From Pseudomonadota bacterium (GTDB lineage Bacteria; Pseudomonadota; Alphaproteobacteria; Reyranellales; Reyranellaceae), in assembly GCA_023436825.1 (NCBI GenBank), contig JAEZHS010000357.1:1-13243 (forward strand): 13,243 bases of DNA, in the 5' to 3' direction. The notes below the pieces were generated by a model. That model saw only the letters and a list, made by a program, of their open reading frames with translations, did no database searches and had not been told where the DNA came from. Positions 6,736 through 13,243 of the stretch are shown one piece after another; position 1 is the stretch's first letter, and each line of letters begins with the position of its first letter. Both the position numbers and the translations under genes were made by a program.

Positions 6736-7149
6736 ATGGACGCTATCCGTTATCTTCCCCTCGCCGGCCGATTGTTGATCGGCCTTCCCTTCGCCATGAG
6801 CGGCCTCGGCAAGCTCGCGGACTACGGACCGACGACCCAGCTGATTGGCACTGTGGGTCTGCCGTTCCCGGCGCTCGCTTTTGCCGTTGCCGTCGCCGTC
6901 GAGCTCGGCGGCGGACTTCTGCTGATCGCCGGCTTCCATGCCCGTTTGGTCGCAATCGCGCTGGCGCTGTTCTCGCTCGCCGCCGCGGTGTTCTTCCACG
7001 CCGACTTCGCCGACCAGAACCAGATGATCCATTTCCTCAAGAACGTGATGATCGCAGGCGGACTGCTGCAGATCGCTGCGTTCGGCGCCGGCGCCTTCAG
7101 CATCGACAACCATGCCCGGGCGGCCTCGCCCGCGACGCAGGCCATCTGA
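6736..7149 (+). CDS. DoxX family integral membrane protein
   Basis: This 137-residue protein has four hydrophobic segments, at about residues 7-27, 42-66, 68-88 and 100-122, as expected for DoxX. The first segment ends with the typical MSGLGKL (21-27). VELGGGLLLIAGF (55-67) and FFHADF followed by HFLKN (99-103) are standard family features. DoxX proteins sit in the inner membrane; members are linked to thiosulfate:quinone oxidoreductase subunits or thiol/oxidative stress complexes, and most have no defined reaction. GGAAAAGG (6719-6726) serves as ribosome binding site, nine bases from the ATG. The pirin gene follows 14 bp downstream, so the two form an operon, divergent from azoR. The context suggests a quinone or redox stress role. 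Confidence 0.9.
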   Translation: MDAIRYLPLAGRLLIGLPFAMSGLGKLADYGPTTQLIGTVGLPFPALAFAVAVAVELGGGLLLIAGFHARLVAIALALFSLAAAVFFHADFADQNQMIHFLKNVMIAGGLLQIAAFGAGAFSIDNHARAASPATQAI

Positions 7150-7163
7150 TCGGGAGAGCGGAA

Positions 7164-8009
7164 ATGGATTCGCACATTCAGGCTGCTGCAACTCTGCGTC
7201 CGATCATCCATCGAACGTCCGGCCAGACGCATGGCCCGATCACGCGGCTGATGAGCCCGGGCGACCTCGGCGGATCGCTCAAGCCGTTCGTCTTCCTCGA
7301 CCTGTTCGACAATGGGGGCCGGGCATTGCCGGGCTTCGGACTGCATCCGCATTCCGGTATCGCGACCTTGACCTACTTGGCCGAAGGCAGCGCCGGTTAC
7401 GAGGACACCACGGGTGCCAGTGGCGTGCTGGCAGCAGGTGGTGTCGAGTGGATGCAGGCGGGCGGCGGCGTATGGCACGGCGGTGGCGCGGGCAAGCCTG
7501 GCCGCGCCCGTGGCTTCCAGCTCTGGATCGCCTTGCCGCCGCATCTCGAGCTCGGGCCACCGGTCAGTCTCTATCAGGGCGTTGACGACGTGCCCGTGGC
7601 GGGACCGGCGCGCGTTCTGCTCGGCTCCCATGAGGGCGCGCATAGTGCGATCGAGGCGCCGTCCGACATCACCTACTTGGCGGTCCGGCTCGCGGCCGGC
7701 GAGCGCTGGCGCTACGCACCGCCGGCAGGCCATGACGTTCTCTTCATCGCCGTCGGCAAGGGCGCGGTCGCGGCCCCGGGCCGGGTCGGACAGGGCGAAC
7801 TCGCGATCTTCGCGCCGGGCGGCGGTGCGGTCGAGTTCCTGGCCGAGGCGGATGCCGAGTTCATGCTGGGTTCGGCTGTGCCGCATCCACACGATCTCAT
7901 GCTGGGCTACTACTCGGTCCATACCAGCGCCGATGCCCTGGTGAGGGGCGAACGCCGCATCGACGAGATCCGCACTGAGCTCGTCCGGCAGGGGCGGCTC
8001 AGGCGCTAG
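7164..8009 (+). CDS. Pirin family protein (bicupin), variant metal site
   Basis: This 281-residue protein is a pirin with the N-terminal cupin well conserved: HPHSGIATLTYLAEGSAGYEDTTG (61-84) followed by AGGVEWMQAGGGVWHGG (91-107). In characterised pirins the metal ligands are three histidines and one glutamate (HPH... and HSE). H61, H63 and H105 are present, but glycine 107 stands where the glutamate is expected. The C-terminal cupin covers about residues 165-255, ending in the conserved PHPHDLMLGYYSVHTS (about 243-258). Bacterial pirins such as YhhW can act as quercetin dioxygenases, and others are redox cofactors; with the altered site, activity is uncertain. GGGAGAG at about 7152-7158 is the ribosome binding site. 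It forms an operon with doxX and lies in a module with azoR and LysR, consistent with quinone or flavonoid response. Confidence 0.9.
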   Translation: MDSHIQAAATLRPIIHRTSGQTHGPITRLMSPGDLGGSLKPFVFLDLFDNGGRALPGFGLHPHSGIATLTYLAEGSAGYEDTTGASGVLAAGGVEWMQAGGGVWHGGGAGKPGRARGFQLWIALPPHLELGPPVSLYQGVDDVPVAGPARVLLGSHEGAHSAIEAPSDITYLAVRLAAGERWRYAPPAGHDVLFIAVGKGAVAAPGRVGQGELAIFAPGGGAVEFLAEADAEFMLGSAVPHPHDLMLGYYSVHTSADALVRGERRIDEIRTELVRQGRLRR

Positions 8010-8092
8010 TGCGGGTTCGCGCTGGGATTTCGACGAGTCGGCGCGGGCAAACGAAAATGCCGGCACCGCTGGCACCGCTGCTCGATCCCGGA

Positions 8093-8125
8093 CAATTATT
8101 GCGCTCCTATGGCACGCAATAATTG
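8093..8125. promoter_or_regulatory. Perfect 11-bp inverted repeat just upstream of a promoter
   Basis: CAATTATTGCG (8093-8103) and CGCAATAATTG (8115-8125) are perfectly complementary around an 11-base spacer. The A/T-rich arms stand out in GC-rich DNA. The site ends nine bases before the -35 element at 8135, which is a typical activator position. Confidence 0.6.
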
Positions 8126-8134
8126 GAACCGTAG

Positions 8135-8163
8135 TTGACTCGTTGATGAACCCTGGTTATATT
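8135..8163 (+). promoter_or_regulatory. Near-consensus sigma-70 promoter without a recognised gene
   Basis: TTGACT (8135-8140), 17 bases, then TATATT (8158-8163) gives five of six matches at the -35 and four or five at the -10 with optimal spacing. Transcription would begin near 8170 and run rightward towards the 3' end of the CoA-transferase gene on the opposite strand. No ORF with a ribosome binding site follows, so a small RNA or an antisense leader is possible. Confidence 0.55.
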
Positions 8164-8447
8164 GACGCTGCGCTCGCCTCCCGTCGCGGCTCCGCTCTAT
8201 GCATCGTTCATCCGACACCATCGCGCGCGGCACGGCCGGGCCAGCCTCTCGGGCTGTCTGGCCGGACAGAAGCCGGCAAGGCCGTCAGCCTTTCCTTTCT
8301 TCGAAAACCGGTTGCGAAACTTGCGTAACTGTCTTAATTCGCCGCCGCCCCCTATTCGTAGTTGGTCGGCTTCCGAGGCACCGCTACGACCTCTCTCCGA
8401 AACCTCGGAAACCTCCGCCAACGATGACGGCACTGAATGCACTTGGT

Positions 8448-8469
8448 CCTCGCCGCGCGCGCGGCGAGG
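8448..8469. repeat. Perfect 22-bp GC palindrome downstream of the CoA-transferase
   Basis: CCTCGCCGCGC followed directly by GCGCGGCGAGG is fully self-complementary and would form a strong hairpin in RNA from either strand. It lies about 70 bp beyond the stop of the CoA-transferase gene. No T-run follows on either strand, so it is not a classical intrinsic terminator, though it may stabilise the 3' end. Confidence 0.6.
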
Positions 8470-8538
8470 GACGCGCAGTGTCGTACGTGTCGGCGTTTAG
8501 CGGACAGCGTCTGGTCGCCTCCAAGAGGGTAGAACTGC

Positions 8539-9738
<1,200 letters not shown>

Positions 9739-9752
9739 CGTTGAAGACCCTT

Positions 9753-10856
9753 TCAAACCCGCTGTTTGCCGATGGCGTAGAAGGCGGCGCAGTTGTCGCC
9801 CAGGATCAGGTCCTTCTCCCGCGCCGTGAGGAACGGACAGTATTTGCGCACGTAGTCGAGCGACTGCCTGTACGTGCAGAAGCGCTCGACGTTGGGCATG
9901 TCGGAGCCCCAGACTAGCCGCTCCGCGCCCAACTGGTCGCGCATACTTTCGATCAGAGACTGCGCCTCGGAATAGGGGTAGTCCCAGACGCCGCCATAGG
10001 TGATGGGGAACATGACCTCGAGCACCAGCGGCCCGTGGCGGTAGACGGCGATAAGGTCCTCGGGGAATTCGTAGCGGCCGTTGCGCGCGAAGAAGGCGAC
10101 CGGCGGGCTCATGGCCAGGTGCACCCTGAGATCGCGGTGGCGCGCCAGGATCCGTCCCAGCGCCGCGATATGGGCCATGTAGCCTGCCTTGTCGTAGGTT
10201 GGGCCCGAGCTCAGTTCCAGGCAGAGCACGATGCCGAGCTCGGCGAGCCTCGCCCAGAACGGCGCCATCTCCTCGGCATCGAGCGGCCAGGGGAAGCCGT
10301 GGCGGCTCAGCGAATCGACGTTGAAGTAGAGGCCGCGCAGCTTCAGCACATGAAAGGCATGATCGACCTTGGCGAGCTCGGCCTCGGTGCCCGCCATCGC
10401 CTCGTCGACGTGCATCAACCCGGTCATGCGGTCGGGATACTGCTGCTGGGCGAAGGCGTTCATCTCCGTCATCGCGCCGTAGGCGCCGCCCGCCTGCAGC
10501 ACGCAGTGATCGACGCCGGCATACATCATCTGTGCCAGCATCAGCTCCGGCGGTGCCGTCATCTCCTGCATGCCGACCGGCATGTACTGGATGACATGGT
10601 CCTCGCCCTGATGGGTGAACTCGAGCTGACCGAAGCGGCCGACACGGAAATCGACGTCGGTCAGGCCGCTCCAGCCGGTGTCGTCGGCACGGTGCAGCGC
10701 GGTCGTATCGGCGCGCGCCCAATCCCGGCTGCGAAAGGTCGAAGCCGCCGTCCGCGTGATCATGCGCTGCAGGTAGCGGTTATGGATGTCGCGCGTGGGA
10801 TGGCCGCAGGCGCCGATCCAGTGCGTGAACACATGAGCGTGGCAGTCGATGATCAT
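9753..10856 (-). CDS. Amidohydrolase family 2 protein (ACMSD/LigW-like TIM barrel)
   Basis: This 367-residue protein has the amidohydrolase-related layout of decarboxylases and hydrolases such as ACMSD. The strand-1 metal motif is DCHAHVF (H6, H8), and the strand-8 aspartate is D319 in RLVWGSDMPN, followed by the usual C-terminal helices (ILGDNCAAFY, 351-360). RVHLAMSPP (244-252) carries a histidine, H246, where the active-site histidine is expected. The strand-5 histidine ligand (usually within a V-x-x-H-x-G motif) is replaced by LCLELSSG (211-218), with Glu213 in that neighbourhood, so the metal site may differ. GGGG at 10861-10864 (minus strand) is the ribosome binding site. It is first in a two-gene operon with the CoA-transferase and diverges from the aminotransferase. 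No signal peptide is seen. The reaction, decarboxylation or hydrolysis, cannot be decided from sequence. Confidence 0.87.
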   Translation of the reverse strand: MIIDCHAHVFTHWIGACGHPTRDIHNRYLQRMITRTAASTFRSRDWARADTTALHRADDTGWSGLTDVDFRVGRFGQLEFTHQGEDHVIQYMPVGMQEMTAPPELMLAQMMYAGVDHCVLQAGGAYGAMTEMNAFAQQQYPDRMTGLMHVDEAMAGTEAELAKVDHAFHVLKLRGLYFNVDSLSRHGFPWPLDAEEMAPFWARLAELGIVLCLELSSGPTYDKAGYMAHIAALGRILARHRDLRVHLAMSPPVAFFARNGRYEFPEDLIAVYRHGPLVLEVMFPITYGGVWDYPYSEAQSLIESMRDQLGAERLVWGSDMPNVERFCTYRQSLDYVRKYCPFLTAREKDLILGDNCAAFYAIGKQRV

Positions 10857-10977
10857 GCTTCCCCTTTGTCAGGCATCGTAGTCCCTACTCAACCGCCGGG
10901 CAGCCATTAGGAAAGCAAGTGCCGAGGCTGATGGCCTACCTGTGCTAATGTGTGTGGCAGATTGTGGAGGAAAAAGC
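10857..10977. promoter_or_regulatory. Divergent promoter region, amidohydrolase operon and aminotransferase
   Basis: These 121 bases separate two start codons and must contain both promoters. I see Shine-Dalgarno sequences at each end (10861-10864 on the minus strand and GGAGG at 10966-10970 on the plus strand) but no convincing operator or consensus promoter hexamers. Confidence 0.5.
10966..10970 (+). promoter_or_regulatory. Ribosome binding site choosing the aminotransferase start
   Basis: GGAGG lies seven bases before the ATG at 10978. This favours 10978 over the in-frame ATGs at 10942 and 10948, which lack such a site. Confidence 0.85.
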
Positions 10978-12165
10978 ATGAGTGTGCGTGCAGGGCGCGA
11001 GTTCCTGGCGATTCCCGGGCCGACGACGGTGCCGGACGAAGTGTTGCGGGCCATGCATCGCCCGGCCGTCGATATCTATTCGGGGCCGCTGCTGGCGCTG
11101 ACCGACGGCCTCTTGAAGGACATCGCCCGCGTGTTCAACACCAAGGGCCGTGCCTACATCTACATCTCCAACGGCCATGGCGCCTGGGAGGCGTCCCTCA
11201 CCAACGTGCTGTCCAAGGGCGACAAGATCCTGGTGCTGGAGAGCGGCCGCTTCGCCATCGGCTGGGGGGAGAGCGCCCGCCGCATGGGCGTCGAGGTCGA
11301 GATCCTGAAGGGCGACATGCGCCGCGCCGTGCGGCCGGCCGAGGTCGAGGCCCGCTTGAAGGCAGACAAGGGGAAGACGATCAAGGCCATCCTGGTGGCG
11401 CAGATCGACACTGCGTCCGGCGTGGTGAACGACATCGCCGCCATCGGCCAGGCGGTGCGCGCTGCGGGCCATGACGCGCTCTTGATGGTCGACGCCGTGG
11501 CGTCGCTGGGCTGCATGCCGTTCAACATGGACGAATGGGGCGTCGACGTCGCCATGTCGGGCTCGCAGAAGGGCATGATGGCGCCGCCGGGCCTGGGCTT
11601 CGTCGTCGCCAACGACCGCGCGCGCGAAGTGCACAAGAAGGCCGGCCTGCGCACGCCCTACTGGGACTGGACCGACCGCGAAGGCGACCAGCACTACCAG
11701 AAGTACGCCGGCACGCCGCCCGAGCATCTTCTGTTCGGCCTGCGTCAGGCGATCGACATGCTGTTCGCGGAAGGCCTCGACAACGTGTTCCGCCGCCACC
11801 GGCTGCTGGCCGAGGCGGTGCGCCGCGCCGTCGGCATCTGGGCCGAGGGCCAGGCGATCGGCTTCAACATCATCGAGCCCAGCGAGCGCTGCGATACGGT
11901 CACCGCCGTGTTGATGAACAGCGGCCACAATCCAGAGACGCTGCGCGCCTATTGCAACGAGAAGTGCGGCGTCATCCTGGGCCACGGCATCGGAGATCTG
12001 TCGGGCAAGGCGTTCCGCGTCGCCCACATGGGTCACGTCAACGCGCCGATGATCCTCGGCACCTTGAGCGTGATCGAGGTGGCGCTGAATGCGCTGGAAA
12101 TCCCGCACGGCAAGGGCGGTGCCCAAGCCGCGATCGACTGGCTGGGCCAGCAGGTCAAGGCTTAG
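10978..12165 (+). CDS. Class V PLP aminotransferase, serine/alanine-glyoxylate type
   Basis: This 395-residue fold-type I enzyme belongs to the alanine-, serine- or ureidoglycine-glyoxylate aminotransferase family and transfers an amino group, commonly to glyoxylate. Motifs: FLAIPGPTTVPDEVLRAMHRP (9-29), HGAWEASLTNVL (67-78), the PLP-binding aspartate D172 in LLMVDAVASLG, the Schiff-base lysine K198 in MSGSQKGMMAPPGLGFV, YAGTPPEHLLFGLRQA (243-258), and R347 in FRVAHMGHVN, which matches the arginine that binds the substrate carboxylate. Length is typical. The start is set by GGAGG at 10966-10970. The protein is probably cytosolic (no signal peptide). It diverges from the amidohydrolase-CoA-transferase operon and converges on the amidase gene. 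The glyoxylate link suggests the pathway may yield glyoxylate, serine or glycine, but that is inference. PucG-like or SgaA-like specificity cannot be separated here. Confidence 0.92.
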   Translation: MSVRAGREFLAIPGPTTVPDEVLRAMHRPAVDIYSGPLLALTDGLLKDIARVFNTKGRAYIYISNGHGAWEASLTNVLSKGDKILVLESGRFAIGWGESARRMGVEVEILKGDMRRAVRPAEVEARLKADKGKTIKAILVAQIDTASGVVNDIAAIGQAVRAAGHDALLMVDAVASLGCMPFNMDEWGVDVAMSGSQKGMMAPPGLGFVVANDRAREVHKKAGLRTPYWDWTDREGDQHYQKYAGTPPEHLLFGLRQAIDMLFAEGLDNVFRRHRLLAEAVRRAVGIWAEGQAIGFNIIEPSERCDTVTAVLMNSGHNPETLRAYCNEKCGVILGHGIGDLSGKAFRVAHMGHVNAPMILGTLSVIEVALNALEIPHGKGGAQAAIDWLGQQVKA

Positions 12166-12169
12166 CGCC

Positions 12170-12261
12170 GGAGCGCGGACCTCCAGGTCCGCTCATGCTC
12201 TTCCGTACCGCGAGCCTCTGGCTCGCTCATGATCATGAGCGGACCCAGAGGTTTGCGCTCC
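12170..12261. repeat. REP-like nested inverted repeats between convergent genes
   Basis: A 28-base arm at 12170-12197 pairs with 12234-12261 at 24 of 28 positions, all four differences being transitions. The left arm is itself a hairpin: GCGGACCT (12175-12182), loop CC, AGGTCCGC (12185-12192). The middle holds a second perfect hairpin: GCGAGCC (12210-12216), loop TCT, GGCTCGC (12220-12226). Both units end in GCTCATG, so they look like related repeat modules. The element fills the gap between the aminotransferase stop (12165) and amidase stop (12267), and may terminate transcription from both sides. It resembles REP/BIME clusters in layout. Confidence 0.75.
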
Positions 12262-12266
12262 GATGG

Positions 12267-13243
12267 TTACAGTACCGGCCGCTTGTCGCGCCACGGCGTC
12301 GCCTTCTCGTAGGCGTCGCCGGCGCGCAGCACGGTGGCTTCATCGAACAGACGTCCGACGATCTGCAGCGAGAACGGCAGGCCGCGCGCGTCGAAGCCGC
12401 TGCATACCGACAGGGCGGGGTTGCCGCCGACATTGAACGCGGCCGTGAGCGAGGGCCGCGTGAACAGGCTGGAGTGCGGGACGGGTTCCAGCTTTCCGGC
12501 CGGCTCACCGGTCGGCAGCATCAGGACATCGACCGTCGACAGGGCGGCCTGTAGGCTGCGCGCCAGATCGGTCCTGAGCCGCATCGCCTGGATGTAGTCC
12601 TCGGCCCGCACCAGGCCGCCGGCGATGATGCGGTAGCGCAGGCTGGCGCCGAACAGTTCGGGCCGCGTGCGCAGGTCGGCGGCATGGATGGTGAAGAGCT
12701 CGGCAATCGCGAGAGTCTTCTTCGCGTCGTCGAACTGCTGGATCGGCGGCAAGGGGACGGGCCGCACGCTCGCCCCCATTCCGCGGAACACGTCGAGCGC
12801 CGCCTCGAACGCCGCCATGGTGGCAGGCGACGGCGGGGCTTCCTTCTCGAGCCATGCCGTCGGCACGCCAATGACCAGGCCCTCGACGCTGCCGGTCAGG
12901 GCTGCCGCGTAGTCGGGGATGGCCACGTCGGCCGAGCCCGGATCCTCCGGATCGTGGCCCGCGATGGTCTGAAGCAGGATCGCGACGTCCTCCGTCGTCC
13001 AGGCCAGCGGCCCGGCATGGTCCTGGCTGAAGCAGTTCGGCAGGACGCCGCGTCTGCTGACCAGGCCGTAGGTCGGCTTCAGGCCGGCGATGCCGCAGGC
13101 CGCGGCCGGACCGCGGATCGAGCCGCCGGTGTCGCTGCCGAGGGTCGCCGGAGCGAAGCCCGCCGCGACCGCGGCCGCCGAGCCCGAGGAGGAGCCGGCG
13201 GGCGAGCAGGTGCGATCCCAGGGATTGCGCGCCGGCGGGAACA
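12267..13243 (-). CDS. Amidase signature family hydrolase, N-terminus outside window
   Basis: The minus strand is open from the window edge to a TAA at 12267-12269, giving about 325 residues of a protein normally near 450-500 long, so roughly the first third is missing. Amidase-signature enzymes hydrolyse amides through a Ser-cisSer-Lys triad. SPAGSSSGSAAAVAAGF holds the cis-serine; GSDTGGSIRGPAAACGIAGLKPTYG contains the nucleophilic serine (in GGSIR) and the conserved downstream GLKPTYG. The catalytic lysine would be beyond base 13243. The C-terminal part is normal: MLPTGEPAGK, FNVGGNPALSVCSGFDARGLPFSLQIVG (with the usual NxxGxPA variant) and a short tail. The substrate is unknown; the nearby aminotransferase, amidohydrolase and CoA-transferase suggest amide catabolism. 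It converges on the aminotransferase across the REP-like element. Confidence 0.93.
   Translation of the reverse strand, partial: FPPARNPWDRTCSPAGSSSGSAAAVAAGFAPATLGSDTGGSIRGPAAACGIAGLKPTYGLVSRRGVLPNCFSQDHAGPLAWTTEDVAILLQTIAGHDPEDPGSADVAIPDYAAALTGSVEGLVIGVPTAWLEKEAPPSPATMAAFEAALDVFRGMGASVRPVPLPPIQQFDDAKKTLAIAELFTIHAADLRTRPELFGASLRYRIIAGGLVRAEDYIQAMRLRTDLARSLQAALSTVDVLMLPTGEPAGKLEPVPHSSLFTRPSLTAAFNVGGNPALSVCSGFDARGLPFSLQIVGRLFDEATVLRAGDAYEKATPWRDKRPVL

Larger units (their letters stand above)
8010..8538. other. Long intergenic region between convergent genes
   Basis: There is no supported coding sequence in these 529 bases. Contents in order: a 9-bp direct repeat GGCACCGCT near 8061-8079; an 11-bp inverted repeat (8093-8125); a strong promoter-like sequence (8135-8163); 9-bp tandem pairs at 8312-8329 and 8398-8415; and a perfect GC palindrome at 8448-8469. 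I looked for tRNA, tmRNA, SRP RNA and RNase P RNA signatures and saw none. Confidence 0.55.

Noticed and set aside
8143..8328. A 61-codon ORF near the orphan promoter
   Set aside because: Its start lies before the expected transcript start (near 8170), there is no ribosome binding site, and the translation has no recognisable feature.
8010..8538. Possible tRNA or other housekeeping RNA gene in the long gap
   Set aside because: No T-loop motif, cloverleaf, or conserved cores of tmRNA, SRP RNA or RNase P RNA were seen.
10945..12126. A 393-codon minus-strand frame opposite the aminotransferase
   Set aside because: The aminotransferase on the plus strand has catalytic lysine, aspartate and arginine in place; the antisense product has a His/Arg/Val-biased composition.

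Overview
The window is GC-rich (roughly two thirds G+C by eye), with dense, mostly third-position-GC coding DNA typical of an alphaproteobacterium (soil Hyphomicrobiales or Rhodospirillales, possibly Reyranella-like; this placement is an inference from style and gene families, not from a marker gene). There are no rRNA or tRNA genes, CRISPR arrays, transposases or phage genes that I can support. Ten complete protein-coding genes and two genes cut by the window edges are visible, plus several unusually clear inverted repeats in the gaps between them.

Region 1 (1-4016) is oxidative or hydrolytic metabolism. An M20 metallopeptidase/carboxypeptidase (minus strand, cut at base 1) diverges from a 2-oxoglutarate/Fe(II) dioxygenase, with a 13-bp inverted repeat between the two starts. 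After an intergenic hairpin element comes a 604-residue Baeyer-Villiger-type flavin monooxygenase. Region 2 (4017-4826) holds a small His/Gly-rich lipoprotein whose signal peptide is interrupted by an apparent one-base frameshift.

Region 3 (4978-8009) looks like a redox or electrophile-response module: a LysR regulator converging on an AzoR-type FMN-dependent NADH:quinone/azo reductase, which diverges from a DoxX membrane protein and a pirin-family protein in tandem. A LysR-type box in front of the regulator shares sequence with sites between azoR and doxX, so the regulator probably controls both its own promoter and the divergent pair. A 529-bp gap (8010-8538) follows. It contains a near-consensus sigma-70 promoter preceded by an 11-bp palindrome and drives no recognisable gene.

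Region 4 (8539-13243) is a small-molecule catabolic neighbourhood: an amidohydrolase-2 family enzyme followed 14 bp later by a CaiB/BaiF (class III) CoA-transferase, both on the minus strand, diverging from a class V PLP aminotransferase of the serine/alanine-glyoxylate type. The aminotransferase converges on an amidase-signature hydrolase cut by the right edge. The gap between these last two is filled with REP-like nested hairpins. Together with the peptidase, dioxygenase and monooxygenase on the left, this suggests catabolism of an imported amide or carbonyl compound, but the substrate cannot be read from the sequence. I found no clearly new multi-gene system. The most unusual items are the regulatory DNA, the broken lipoprotein and two enzymes with altered metal-site motifs.
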